NCBI RefSeq assembly: GCF_010384365.1
Contig: NZ_CP048397.1
Location: 4,712,001-4,776,000 of the forward strand
Length of the DNA stretch: 64,000 bases
DNA from: Streptomyces sp. S4.7
GTDB lineage: Bacteria > Actinomycetota > Actinomycetes > Streptomycetales > Streptomycetaceae
Direction: 5' to 3'
The notes beneath the pieces are model-generated. The model saw only the letters and a list, made by a program, of their open reading frames with translations, ran no database searches and was not told the origin of the DNA. Numbering within the stretch: the stretch's first letter is position 1; the number at the start of each line of letters is the position of its first letter. The translations under genes and the position numbers were made by a program. Shown piece by piece: positions 9,149-19,258 of this stretch.

Positions 9149-9843
9149 GTGGCCTCCCCGCCGTCCCCGCCCGCCCCCGACACCCCGGCCGACCCGAAGG
9201 AACCGGGCTCCCCGGTCGAATTCGGCTCCCCGGCCCGGCTCGTGGTCCTCGTCTCCGGCTCCGGTACGAACCTCCAGGCCCTGCTCGACGCCATCGCCGA
9301 CGATCCGGTGGCGTACGGCGCCCGCATCGTCGCCGTCGGCGCCGACCGGGGATCCATCGCCGGTCTGGAACGCGCCGAGCGCGCGGGGGTGCCGACCTTC
9401 GTCTGCCGCATCAAGGACCACGCGACGCGCGACGAGTGGGATGCCGCGCTCACCGGGGCCACCGCCGCGTACGAGCCCGATCTCGTCGTCTCGGCCGGCT
9501 TCATGAAGATCGTCGGGAAGCGGTTCCTCGCCCGCTTCGGCGGACGCCTCATCAACACCCACCCCGCCCTGCTGCCCAGTTTTCCCGGTGCCCACGGGGT
9601 GCGTGACGCGCTCGCGTACGGGGCGAAGGTCACCGGTTGCACCGTCCACTTCGTCGACGACGGCGTCGACACCGGCCCGGTCATCGCCCAAGGCGTGGTC
9701 GAGGTGCGGGACGAGGACCACGCGGACGGTGGCGTCGCTCTCCATGAGCGCATCAAGGACGTCGAGCGACGGCTGCTCGTCGATGTCGTGGGGCGCATCG
9801 CCCGGCACGGCTACCGCATTGAGGGACGAAAGGTAACAATCCA

Positions 9844-9847
<4 letters not shown>
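9149..9847 (+). CDS. purN: Phosphoribosylglycinamide formyltransferase
   Basis: Transfers the formyl group of 10-formyl-THF to GAR, the third step of purine synthesis. The protein is 232 residues from the GTG at 9149, which has AGAAAGG upstream. The first 25 residues are a Pro-rich extension. Family motifs follow: LVSGSGTNLQALL (about 31-43), the catalytic Asn/His region INTHPALLPSFPGAHG (about 135-150) and TVHFVDDGVDTGP with the conserved Asp. The stop overlaps the purH GTG start by four bases, so the two are coupled. Confidence 0.95.
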
Positions 9848-11433
<1,586 letters not shown>

Positions 11434-11449
11434 GTCCCGATGCGGAGAC

Positions 11450-11477
11450 GGCCGCCCCCCTCGTGCCGGGGGCGGCC
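11450..11477 (+). terminator. Terminator after purH
   Basis: GGCCGCCCCC/GGGGGCGGCC, a 10-bp stem with an 8-nt loop, 17 bases after the purH stop. Confidence 0.6.
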
Positions 11478-11547
11478 ACCGTACGTTCCGTGCCCGCCCG
11501 TCGGCCGTGCACTGCCGCCGGTTCCGCCACGGGGTGGGGCGACAGAC

Positions 11548-11598
11548 GCCAGAAGGCCGTAAACCACGTCGGTACGACGGGTGTTACGGCCTTCTGGC
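11548..11598. repeat. Long-loop inverted repeat between purH and a convergent gene
   Basis: Perfect 15-bp arms (GCCAGAAGGCCGTAA, 11548-11562, with 11584-11598) and a 21-nt loop, 35 bases before the 3' end of the minus-strand gene at 11633. It most likely terminates that gene; the long loop is unusual. Confidence 0.55.
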
Positions 11599-11632
11599 AT
11601 GCGCACGGGCTCGCCCGTGCGCGCGGTGCTGC

Positions 11633-12229
11633 TCAGTAACGCGGGCGGTTGAACCACGCCGACGCCTGCGAGTTCACCATCGAGGCGAGGATGATGCCGC
11701 CGATGGCGAGGCTGATGAGACCGCCGACCGCGCCGGTCGCCTGACCGGACGTGAAGTTGGCGAGCGAGCCCAGGATGATCAGCGACGCGTAGACGATGGT
11801 GCAGACGCGGATCGCCGTGCCGCCGCTGGAGAACTTCACGGCGAGCAGGATCGATACACCGGCGATGGCCAGCAGAAGGACGACGCCGATGAAACCGATA
11901 CCGGCGAGCGCGTCACCGGAGTCGGAGTCGGCCACGTCCGAGACGGCGGCGAGAGCGATGGCGAAGATGATGGCGGCGATGATCTGGAACCCGGCCATGA
12001 TGTACATGAGGACGCGGGCCGCGGTCATCAGGCCGGGCATGGACTGCGGGGCACCGCCCATCGGGCCGCCGGGGTAGCCGCCGTAGCCGGGCTGGACCGG
12101 GGGAGCCTGCGGGTAACCGTAGTTGGCCGGCGGCTGCTGGGGCTGGCCCTGCTGCGGGTAGCCGTAACCCGGCTGTCCCTGGGGCTGGCCCTGCTGTCCG
12201 TAAGGGTTGTTCGGGTCGCCAAAGCTCAT
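11633..12229 (-). CDS. Small membrane protein with Gly/Pro/Gln/Tyr-rich N-terminus
   Basis: A 198-residue protein started at the ATG at 12229 because GGAGGAA lies at ideal distance. Residues 1-65 are a low-complexity PYGQQGQPQGQPGYGYPQ-type segment, common in actinobacterial proteins that may self-associate at the membrane. Four predicted transmembrane helices follow (about 72-95, 105-125, 135-155, 165-185), with an acidic SDSGD loop after the first. Function unknown. It is divergent from folD over 278 bases that contain a TGACCGCG-5 nt-CGCGGTCA hairpin. Confidence 0.8.
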   Translation of the reverse strand: MSFGDPNNPYGQQGQPQGQPGYGYPQQGQPQQPPANYGYPQAPPVQPGYGGYPGGPMGGAPQSMPGLMTAARVLMYIMAGFQIIAAIIFAIALAAVSDVADSDSGDALAGIGFIGVVLLLAIAGVSILLAVKFSSGGTAIRVCTIVYASLIILGSLANFTSGQATGAVGGLISLAIGGIILASMVNSQASAWFNRPRY

Positions 12230-12314
12230 GGCGGGATTCCTCCGTTGGTAACGCGGGGACATCGCGGATCCGGGGGAGGAACGTCACAAATCCGAGCGGT
12301 TTGCCCCCCAACAC

Positions 12315-12335
12315 TGACCGCGTACTGCGCGGTCA
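12315..12335. promoter_or_regulatory. Inverted repeat in the folD divergent promoter region
   Basis: TGACCGCG (12315-12322) and CGCGGTCA (12328-12335) around TACTG. A second small hairpin GGAC-TTTTT-GTCC lies at 12351-12363. Either could be an operator or leader structure for the membrane-protein gene or folD; no known regulator is matched. Confidence 0.3.
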
Positions 12336-12507
12336 TCGTGCGGTTCACAAGGACTTTTTGTCCAGTCGGTATTGCCAGGTGTTGTGCAAGTGCAACCTGG
12401 CGGAGCGTCGTTGATCTTGACTCCGCGATCTTGTGCCCGGCCCCGCGCCGACCTCGTGGATGACCTTGGATTGGAACAGCGGTGGGGTCATCCGCGAAGA
12501 TGGACGC

Positions 12508-13374
12508 ATGACCGCCCAAATTCTCGATGGCAAGGCCACGGCAGCCGCGATCAAGTCCGACCTGACCGCCCGCGTGGCGGCCCTCAAGGCGCAGGGCATC
12601 ACCCCCGGCCTGGGGACCCTGCTCGTCGGGGACGACCCGGGCAGCCGTTGGTACGTCAACGGCAAGCACCGCGACTGTGCCGAGGTCGGCATCGCCTCGA
12701 TCCAGCGTGAGCTGCCCGACACCGCCTCCCAGGAGGAGATCGAGGCGGTCGTACGCGAGCTGAACGCGAACCCCGACTGCACGGGCTACATCGTGCAACT
12801 GCCGCTCCCCAAGGGCATCGACGCCAACCGTGTCCTGGAGCTGATGGACCCGGAGAAGGACGCCGACGGGCTGCACCCGATGAGCCTCGGCCGGCTGGTG
12901 CTGAACGAGACCGGTCCGCTGCCGTGCACCCCGTACGGCATCATCCAGCTGCTGCGCGCGCACGGTGTCGAGATCAAGGGCGCGCACGTCGTGGTCGTCG
13001 GGCGCGGGATCACCGTGGGCCGCTCCATCCCGCTGCTGCTCACCCGTAAGTCCGAGAACGCGACCGTGACGCAGTGCCACACCGGCACCCGTGATCTCGG
13101 CGCGCATCTGCGGCAGGCCGACATCATCGTGTCGGCCGCCGGTGTGCGCCACGTCATCAAGGCGGAGGACGTCAAGCCGGGCGCGGCCGTCCTCGATGTC
13201 GGCGTCAGCCGCGACGAGCACGGCAAGATCGCCGGCGACGTCCACCCGGACGTCGCGGGAGTGGCAGGCTGGATCTCCCCGAACCCCGGCGGAGTGGGCC
13301 CGATGACCCGCGCGCAGCTGCTGGTCAACGTCGTCGAGGCGGCGGAGCGCGCCGGAAGCGGAAGCGGAACGTGA
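12508..13374 (+). CDS. folD: Methylenetetrahydrofolate dehydrogenase / methenyl-THF cyclohydrolase
   Basis: Bifunctional enzyme converting 5,10-methylene-THF to 10-formyl-THF, the formyl donor for PurN and PurH. From the ATG at 12508 it has 288 residues, the family size. Motifs are GDDPGSRWYVNGKHRDCAEVG (Tyr and Lys of the active site, about 39-59), PLPKGIDANRVLELMDPEKDADG (about 99-121) and the NADP loop VVGRGITVGRS. The following DUF3017 gene overlaps or abuts the stop, a pairing usual in actinobacteria. Confidence 0.96.
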   Translation: MTAQILDGKATAAAIKSDLTARVAALKAQGITPGLGTLLVGDDPGSRWYVNGKHRDCAEVGIASIQRELPDTASQEEIEAVVRELNANPDCTGYIVQLPLPKGIDANRVLELMDPEKDADGLHPMSLGRLVLNETGPLPCTPYGIIQLLRAHGVEIKGAHVVVVGRGITVGRSIPLLLTRKSENATVTQCHTGTRDLGAHLRQADIIVSAAGVRHVIKAEDVKPGAAVLDVGVSRDEHGKIAGDVHPDVAGVAGWISPNPGGVGPMTRAQLLVNVVEAAERAGSGSGT

Positions 13375-13385
13375 AAGGGGCACCC

Positions 13386-14000
13386 ATGGGTGCTGGTACG
13401 AGTGCGGCCGCCGAGCCCGGCGGTGAGGGCGGCCCTGCCGTGAGCGAGCCGGGGGTGGCCGAGGCGGTGGCGACCCCGGAGACGGACGAGAAAGCCGACA
13501 AGGCCGACGAGGCCGACGGGCGGAAGGCGGACGCGGGCGGGGACGGGCACGCGGAGAAGGGGGACGACGCGGGCGACGGCGGCGAGGCCCCAGCGGCCCC
13601 CGGCACCTCGCGGCGTTTTCCGACCGTCACGCAGGACACCGCGCGGCCCGAGGGCGGCGGCCGTGCCGCTCCCGGCGACGCCCCCGCGCCCGCCCGTCAG
13701 TGGCCCCTGCTGACCGTGGTCGGCGCGACGGGTCTGGGGCTGCTGATCGTCGGGCTGGCACCGTTCGACCAGTCGTTCCGCATCGGCACGATACTGATCG
13801 GTGTGGCGTTGGTCACCGGCGCGATCCTGCGGCGGATCATGCCGTCGGTCGGCATGCTCGCCGTACGGTCACGCTTCACCGACATGGTGACGTACGGCCT
13901 GCTCGGAGTCGCGATCGTGCTGCTGTCGCTGATGACGCAGCCGAAGCCCTGGCTGGAGATCCCGTTCCTGGAGGACGTGGTCCACTCGACGGTCCCGTAA
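13386..14000 (+). CDS. DUF3017 membrane protein
   Basis: I start at the ATG at 13386 because AAAGGGG lies five bases upstream; a GTG at 13371 overlapping the folD stop is the alternative. About 100 charged, Ala/Glu/Gly-rich residues precede a compact domain with three hydrophobic helices (PLLTVVGATGLGLLIVGLAPF, then the TILIGVALVTGAILRRIMP region, then TYGLLGVAIVLLSLM). DUF3017 follows folD in many Streptomyces. Its role is unknown. Confidence 0.8.
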   Translation: MGAGTSAAAEPGGEGGPAVSEPGVAEAVATPETDEKADKADEADGRKADAGGDGHAEKGDDAGDGGEAPAAPGTSRRFPTVTQDTARPEGGGRAAPGDAPAPARQWPLLTVVGATGLGLLIVGLAPFDQSFRIGTILIGVALVTGAILRRIMPSVGMLAVRSRFTDMVTYGLLGVAIVLLSLMTQPKPWLEIPFLEDVVHSTVP

Positions 14001-14017
14001 CCCCCGCTCGGATCCGA

Positions 14018-14059
14018 GACGGCGCCCATCCCCTCCCCCGAGTCGGGACGGGCGCCGTC
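14018..14059 (+). terminator. Terminator after folD-DUF3017
   Basis: GACGGCGCCC (14018-14027) pairs with GGGCGCCGTC (14050-14059), 18 bases past the stop. Confidence 0.6.
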
Positions 14060-14357
14060 GGCATGTGACCAGCGTCATGGACGCGCCAACCGGCTACAAG
14101 GTCCGGTAGATGCCTGTGGCACGGAAGTGACCATTCCGCCATGGTGTGATCGTCGGGCAACGGATGCGAAACTGGGGGACGGAAATCGGGGACGGCGCGC
14201 GAGGGGGCGCGGGGACTGTCCCGAATGCTCCGGTGCACTCCCATTTCTGGAACTGACACCCTGGCTCCGCGCATCCCTTGGGGTAGTCGTCGGCCGGCGT
14301 GGGGGCGGCGGTCGCGGAGCACATTCAGATCGCGTGCGGGGGGACAAGGGGGAAGTA
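14060..14357. other. Gene-free upstream region of the XRE/DUF2690 gene
   Basis: The frame of the downstream gene stays open from about 14127, but that stretch lacks a ribosome site and family sequence, so I treat it as leader. No convincing promoter or repeat seen. Confidence 0.4.
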
Positions 14358-15404
14358 ATGCCTCGTTGGAAGGCACTACCGGAGGAGCTCGACCCACAGG
14401 TCAGGGAGTTCGCCACGCAGCTGCGCCGGCTTGTGGACAAGAGCGGCCTGAGCATCGCCGCGGTGGCGGACCGCACCGGTTACAGCAAGACGTCGTGGGA
14501 GCGGTATCTCAACGGGCGGCTGCTCGCGCCCAAGGGCGCGATCGTGGCGCTCGCCGAGGTGACCGGGACGAATCCGCTGCACCTCACGACGATGTGGGAG
14601 CTCTCGGAGCGGGCGTGGAGCCGTTCCGAGATGCGTCACGACATGACGATGGAAGCGATCCGGATCACCCAGGCGCGGGACGCGCTCGGCGAGTTCGGCG
14701 GCGACGTCGGCCCCGGCCGCTCCGGGGGCAGCCGCCCCGGCGGACGTACGGCGACGCCTCCGGGTGCGGGTGCCGGCGGCGCGGGGGGCTACGCCGGCGC
14801 GAACCGTCCTCCGGCCGGCGCCCCCCAGGGCCCGCCCCCCGGCTTCCCGCCGTCGACCCCCTCCGCGCAGCCCGTGCCGTCCGGAGAGGGCGGTGGGCGC
14901 GGCAAGCGCCGGACGACGATCTTCGTGGCGGCTCTCGTCGGCGCGGCGCTGGTGCTGGCCGGGGCCTTCCTGCTGACCGACCTCGGTGGTGGCGGCGACA
15001 AGAAGCCGGTCGCGCAGACCCCGTCGGCGAAGCCGACCACGAGCGCGCCCGAACTGCCCGCCGGGGTGAAGTGCGCGGGCGACGACTGCACGGGTGAGGA
15101 CCCCGAACTCATGGGCTGCGGAGGCGAGTTCGCCGAGACCGCGACGACCGCGACGGTCGGCACGGCGGTCGTCGAGGTCCGCTACAGCGAGACGTGCGGG
15201 GTGGCCTGGGCCCGTATCACCCAGGCGGCGCCCGGCGACACGATAGAGATAGCGGCCGACCAGGGCGAGGGAAAGCCCCAAACGGGCACGGTCAACGCGG
15301 ACAAGGACGCCTACACCCCGATGGTCGCGGTGGCCACGGCGTCCGAGGCGAAGGCGTGCGCGACGCTCACGACGGGCGTGGAGGGCTGCACGGCGGCCCG
15401 GTGA
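14358..15404 (+). CDS. XRE-family HTH membrane protein with DUF2690 domain
   Basis: 348 residues from the ATG at 14358 (AAGGGGGAAG upstream). The N-terminal XRE helix-turn-helix (about 12-75) includes GLSIAAVADRTGYSKTSWERYLNGR. A Gly/Pro-rich linker, one transmembrane helix (about 192-212, TIFVAALVGAALVLAGAFLL) and an extracytoplasmic domain follow. That domain has paired Cys (KCAGDDCTGEDPELMGCGG, later C residues) and matches DUF2690. The layout suggests a one-component regulator that senses an outside signal. It is transcribed alone, ahead of mdh. Confidence 0.85.
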   Translation: MPRWKALPEELDPQVREFATQLRRLVDKSGLSIAAVADRTGYSKTSWERYLNGRLLAPKGAIVALAEVTGTNPLHLTTMWELSERAWSRSEMRHDMTMEAIRITQARDALGEFGGDVGPGRSGGSRPGGRTATPPGAGAGGAGGYAGANRPPAGAPQGPPPGFPPSTPSAQPVPSGEGGGRGKRRTTIFVAALVGAALVLAGAFLLTDLGGGGDKKPVAQTPSAKPTTSAPELPAGVKCAGDDCTGEDPELMGCGGEFAETATTATVGTAVVEVRYSETCGVAWARITQAAPGDTIEIAADQGEGKPQTGTVNADKDAYTPMVAVATASEAKACATLTTGVEGCTAAR

Positions 15405-15596
15405 CCGGCGCCGTACGACGGTGCCACCTACGCGGCGCGCGGGGCCGTGTGGGTGGGACCCGCGCGCCGGACGGATCGGGTCGCGCGAGGGACTGCTCCC
15501 GCGAGCCCGGGGGCGTCGCCGCGCCACCCCCGCAGTGCGGTTCCGCCCCGTCGCGCCCCGCCCGCTCCCCGTCGGATAGCCTGACCGGCGGTTGTC

Positions 15597-15610
15597 TCTT
15601 CACGTCAAGA
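15597..15610 (+). promoter_or_regulatory. Near-palindrome upstream of mdh
   Basis: TCTTCACGTCAAGA differs at one position from the perfect palindrome TCTTGACGTCAAGA and lies 90 bases before the mdh start. It looks like a dimeric-repressor operator; the regulator is not identified. TAGCCT at 15577 could be a -10. Confidence 0.35.
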
Positions 15611-15699
15611 CAAGATTCACCCGCCGTCGGAGAGATGGCCCGCACCAGGGGCAGGGCCCCTGCCGCCCGCCGTTCCACCGCTGTCTAACGGAGACCGCC

Positions 15700-16689
15700 A
15701 TGACCCGCACTCCCGTGAATGTCACCGTCACCGGCGCAGCCGGCCAGATCGGCTACGCGCTGCTCTTCCGCATCGCCTCCGGCCAACTGCTCGGCGCGGA
15801 TGTGCCGGTCAGCCTGCGTCTGCTGGAGATCCCGCAGGGCCTGAAGGCCGCCGAGGGCACCGCCATGGAGCTCGACGACTGCGCCTTCCCGCTGCTCCGC
15901 GGCATCGAGATCACCGACGACGCCAACGCCGCGTTCTCCGGCGCCAACGTCGCGCTGCTCGTCGGCGCCCGCCCCCGCACCAAGGGCATGGAGCGCGGCG
16001 ATCTGCTCTCCGCCAACGGCGGCATCTTCAAGCCTCAGGGCAAGGCCATCAACGACAACGCCGCGGACGACATCAAGGTTCTCGTCGTCGGCAACCCGGC
16101 CAACACCAACGCCCTCATCGCCCAGGCGGCGGCCCCGGACGTACCGGCCGAGCGCTTCACCGCGATGACCCGGCTCGACCACAACCGCGCGATCTCGCAG
16201 CTCGCCGCGAAGACCGGCGCGCAGGTCACGGACATCAAGCGCCTGACGATCTGGGGCAACCACTCGGCCACCCAGTACCCGGACATCTTCCATGCGGAGA
16301 TCGCGGGCAAGAACGCCGCCGAGACCGTCAACGACGAGCAGTGGCTGGCCGACACCTTCATCCCGACCGTCGCCAAGCGCGGCGCGGCGATCATCGAGGC
16401 CCGCGGCGCGTCCTCGGCGGCCTCGGCCGCCAACGCCGCCATCGACCACGTCCACACGTGGATCAACGGCACCCCCGAGGGCGACTGGACCTCCATGGGC
16501 ATCCCGTCGGACGGCTCGTACGGCGTCCCGGAGGGCATCATCTCCTCCTTCCCGGTCACCACGAGGAACGGCGCGTACGAGATCGTCCAGGGCCTGGACA
16601 TCAACGACTTCTCCCGCGCGCGCATCGACGCCTCGGTGAAGGAGCTGACGGAGGAGCGCGACGCGGTCCGCGAGCTCGGTCTGCTCTGA
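15700..16689 (+). CDS. mdh: Malate dehydrogenase
   Basis: NAD-dependent malate/oxaloacetate interconversion in the TCA cycle. 329 residues from the ATG at 15700 (ACGGAG upstream). Visible are the Rossmann loop TGAAGQIGYALLFRIASG (about 8-25), substrate Arg residues in ARPRTKGMERGDLL (about 89-102), NPANTNA, and the catalytic Asp/His pair in TRLDHNRA and IWGNHSATQYPD. It is the homodimeric, cytosolic-MDH-like type typical of actinobacteria. Transcribed alone; strong hairpin after the stop. Confidence 0.97.
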   Translation: MTRTPVNVTVTGAAGQIGYALLFRIASGQLLGADVPVSLRLLEIPQGLKAAEGTAMELDDCAFPLLRGIEITDDANAAFSGANVALLVGARPRTKGMERGDLLSANGGIFKPQGKAINDNAADDIKVLVVGNPANTNALIAQAAAPDVPAERFTAMTRLDHNRAISQLAAKTGAQVTDIKRLTIWGNHSATQYPDIFHAEIAGKNAAETVNDEQWLADTFIPTVAKRGAAIIEARGASSAASAANAAIDHVHTWINGTPEGDWTSMGIPSDGSYGVPEGIISSFPVTTRNGAYEIVQGLDINDFSRARIDASVKELTEERDAVRELGLL

Positions 16690-16712
16690 CCCGCAGGAGC
16701 GCGGTAGGTGAC

Positions 16713-16753
16713 ACGGAGCTCCCGGCGGCCGCCCCGGCCACCGGGAGCTCCGT
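16713..16753 (+). terminator. Terminator after mdh
   Basis: ACGGAGCTCCCGG (16713-16725) pairs with CCGGGAGCTCCGT (16741-16753); 13-bp stem, 15-nt GC-rich loop. Confidence 0.7.
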
Positions 16754-16849
16754 CGTACGACGGGGAGGCGGGTCAACCCCCGTACACCCGCCGGGTGTTG
16801 ATTTTCCGTTCGGCACCACCGGCGGCGGCCGTTCGAGCACACTGAGTGC

Positions 16850-18058
16850 ATGAACGCATACGGAGAGGGGTTGCCCGCGTACCGGACCATCCGCATGACG
16901 GTGCAGGACGGTCCGATCGCGGCATTCGCCGACGAGGAGGCGTGGCGGGCCCGGGAGCGGTATCCCACGATCGTGGGCATGGGGCTGCCGGTCTTCGTCG
17001 CCGCGACGGAGTCGGAGCGCGGCGGCTGGGAGATCCTGGGCTCCGCAGGGGACACACCGCAGTCCGTCCGCGACTCCCTCGGCTCGCACTTCCGCCGGCT
17101 GGCCAACGAGGCCGCGGAAGCCGGGCGCGCGGGCGACCGCAAGAAGTACCGCGCGGCGTACGAGAAGCTCGACCGGGTCGCGGTGGACGAGTTGCGGGTG
17201 CTCGGCACGCGGTACCGCGTGGTGCGGGTGGAGCAGTTCATCCGGCTGGGTCCGGACGGGCCCGAGCCGCCGAGGCCGTCGGACCCGGACCCCGGAGAGG
17301 TGGGGGAGGCGCACCGGCTGCCCAGTCGCATCAAGGGGTTCGTCATCGATCCGTACATCGGTACGGGGATGGCGGAGGGGCTGCTCAAGTTCGATCTGAT
17401 GCAGTTCGTACTGAAGGCCGGGACCGCGCCGCCCGATGTGCGCGGCGATTCTCTGCGGGCCGTGGAGACGCATCCGGGCGGGGTGCTGCTGCCGGCGGAG
17501 TTCGCGATCGCCGAGTGCGGCGGGGACGGGCAGTGGAAGCCGCACTCGGGTGCGGCGCCGAGCCCGCAGGCCGCGCGGGACCGGCTGGCGGTGGACTTCC
17601 GCGTCATGACGCCCATTCGGCAGAGGCTGAGTGAGGCGGAGCGCGAGGAGTACGCGCGGGCGGCCGACCGGCTGGACGAGAAGCGCGGGGCGGGCATCGC
17701 GGTGGCCGGGCGGCGCTACCGGGTCGCGCGCGTGGAGCAGTTGGTACGGATCGGGCCCGACGGACCGGAGGGGCCCCGCCCTTCGGACTTCGACCCGGAT
17801 CCGCCGATCGAGGCGCATGCGAGACAACTGAGCGAGCAGGACCGGCTGGGCGACGAGCCCGAGGACGAGGACGCGTCCCTCGAACTGAACGAGGAAGTGC
17901 GGGAGATCAGGCGGCTGATGGAGAAGGAGGAGGCGAGGCGGGCCGCTTGGAAGCTGCAACGGGAGAAGGGGAAGCGAGCCGCGAAGCCTCCGGAGCCGGG
18001 ACGGGAGTCCGGGCCGGGGCCGGAGCCCGACAACCCCTGGGGCGTGTCCGGGATGTAG
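16850..18058 (+). CDS. DUF5954 family protein with internal duplication
   Basis: 402 residues, cytosolic, no known catalytic motif. The sequence is a two-fold repeat. Residues 95-149 (YEKLDRVAV, RYRVVRVEQFIRLGPDGPE) match 262-318 (ADRLDEKRG, RYRVARVEQLVRIGPDGPE), and residues 39-77 weakly match 208-246. A charged Glu/Arg/Lys C-terminal tail (about 335-402) looks like a coiled coil and then disorder. DUF5954 proteins are common in Streptomyces with unknown function. No ribosome site stands out before the ATG. Confidence 0.8.
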   Translation: MNAYGEGLPAYRTIRMTVQDGPIAAFADEEAWRARERYPTIVGMGLPVFVAATESERGGWEILGSAGDTPQSVRDSLGSHFRRLANEAAEAGRAGDRKKYRAAYEKLDRVAVDELRVLGTRYRVVRVEQFIRLGPDGPEPPRPSDPDPGEVGEAHRLPSRIKGFVIDPYIGTGMAEGLLKFDLMQFVLKAGTAPPDVRGDSLRAVETHPGGVLLPAEFAIAECGGDGQWKPHSGAAPSPQAARDRLAVDFRVMTPIRQRLSEAEREEYARAADRLDEKRGAGIAVAGRRYRVARVEQLVRIGPDGPEGPRPSDFDPDPPIEAHARQLSEQDRLGDEPEDEDASLELNEEVREIRRLMEKEEARRAAWKLQREKGKRAAKPPEPGRESGPGPEPDNPWGVSGM

Positions 18059-18542
18059 CGCCGTCCGCCCGCGGGGCGGGGCCCGCGGCGGTCGGTGCGG
18101 TGCATCGCGGGGCGGAGGGTCGCTCTCGTGCCGGGCGTACTCGGGCGGGTCCGGCGACACGGCGGGCGTGCGTGCCGGGCGTCCTGAGCCAGGCGCCAGT
18201 GTGAAGACAGGGCCTGGCACCGCGGCGGTCCCTGGGGCTCGTGTGGCGGGCCGGGTGGGGAGCCCGTGCGGCCATAGCGGACGAACCGGCCACCGGTCGG
18301 GCCCCAGTGAGTAGGGGGTGCTGCCCGTCGAACACCAATTGGCGCCATATGTCGACGAGTTCGGCCCCTGTTTTCCAGTTGTTTCGTCATGAGCATGGTT
18401 ACAACGCGCCACTTCTGGGGGACCATTCCCGCGTCGGTCATCGCGCGTAGACCCGTGTGGCGACCGCGCCGCTCGCTCTGAGGGAAGCTCCGTGTCACCC
18501 GACACGGAGCGTCAACCTGTCTCCCCACCGGAGGTTTCCGAC
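18059..18542. other. 484-base gene-free region before the phospholipase gene
   Basis: Begins with a GC hairpin around CCGCGGGGCGGGGCCCGCGG (18069-18088) that may end the DUF5954 transcript. The middle has no plausible gene on either strand. 18350-18420 is less GC-rich and may hold the promoter of the phospholipase gene. A perfect hairpin lies at 18487-18510. Confidence 0.4.
18487..18510 (+). promoter_or_regulatory. Leader hairpin of the phospholipase gene
   Basis: GCTCCGTGTC-ACCC-GACACGGAGC: a perfect 10-bp stem with a 4-nt loop, ending 32 bases before the ATG and leaving the GGAGG ribosome site free. It could stabilise the mRNA or act as an attenuator. Confidence 0.5.
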
Positions 18543-19031
18543 ATGCGCCGACGTCTGGCGATGCCGCTCGCCGCTCTCGCTCTCGCTCTCCCCGCCACCT
18601 TGATGTCGGCGAACTCCGCCGCCGCCGCACCGGCCGACAAGCCCCAGGTGCTGAGCAGTTGGACGCAGACCAGCGCCGCCAGCTACAACTCGTGGGTCTC
18701 CGCGCGCGGCAACCAGGGCGCCTGGTCCGCGTACGGCTTCGACTGGTCCACGGACTACTGCTCGTCCTCGCCGGACAACCCCTTCGGCTTCCCGTTCCAG
18801 ACGTCCTGCGCGCGCCACGACTTCGGCTACCGCAACTACAAGGCGGCCGGTTCCTTCTCCGCCAACAAGGCTCGGCTGGACAACGCGTTCTACTCCGACC
18901 TGAAGCGGGTCTGCGCCAACTACTCGGGCGCGACGAAGACCTCCTGCGACGGCACGGCGTGGACGTACTACCAGGCCGTCAGCATCTTCGGCCGTTCCGC
19001 GGCGGTCGACGGCACCAAGTCCGTCGTCTGA
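18543..19031 (+). CDS. Secreted phospholipase A2
   Basis: 162 residues from the ATG at 18543, preceded by ACCGGAGG. A Sec signal peptide (about 1-30, MRRRLAMPLA ... NSAAAAP) leads into the prokaryotic PLA2 domain. The catalytic His-Asp pair lies in the helix CARHDFGYRNYK, and four Cys suggest two disulfides, as in the Streptomyces violaceoruber enzyme. It hydrolyses the sn-2 acyl bond of phospholipids outside the cell, Ca-dependent in that family. Monocistronic, with a hairpin in its leader and two terminators. Confidence 0.93.
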   Translation: MRRRLAMPLAALALALPATLMSANSAAAAPADKPQVLSSWTQTSAASYNSWVSARGNQGAWSAYGFDWSTDYCSSSPDNPFGFPFQTSCARHDFGYRNYKAAGSFSANKARLDNAFYSDLKRVCANYSGATKTSCDGTAWTYYQAVSIFGRSAAVDGTKSVV

Positions 19032-19068
19032 CCGACCTCACGGCGGCCCGCGCCGCCGTGAGGTCGGT
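19031..19068 (+). terminator. First terminator after the phospholipase gene
   Basis: ACCGACCTCACGGCGGC pairs perfectly with its complement (17-bp stem, 4-nt loop), starting at the stop codon. Confidence 0.8.
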
Positions 19069-19071
19069 ACT

Positions 19072-19107
19072 CGAAGGCCCCTCGCATCCCCCGGCGAGGG
19101 GCCTTCG
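19072..19107 (+). terminator. Second terminator after the phospholipase gene
   Basis: CGAAGGCCCCTCGC (19072-19085) with GCGAGGGGCCTTCG (19094-19107), 14-bp stem. Two hairpins in tandem insulate the betaine operon. Confidence 0.75.
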
Positions 19108-19258
19108 TGCCGTCCGGGGCGGTGAAAACCCGGCTCCACGTGACCCTGAACACTTTCGGCCATCGAACGCGCATGCTTTCCCCAGCCCTGGGCAGGCGCC
19201 CAGATCGCCAGTTGTTGCTGGTGGTGGTGCATATCGGGAACGGAAGGCCAAACGCGAC

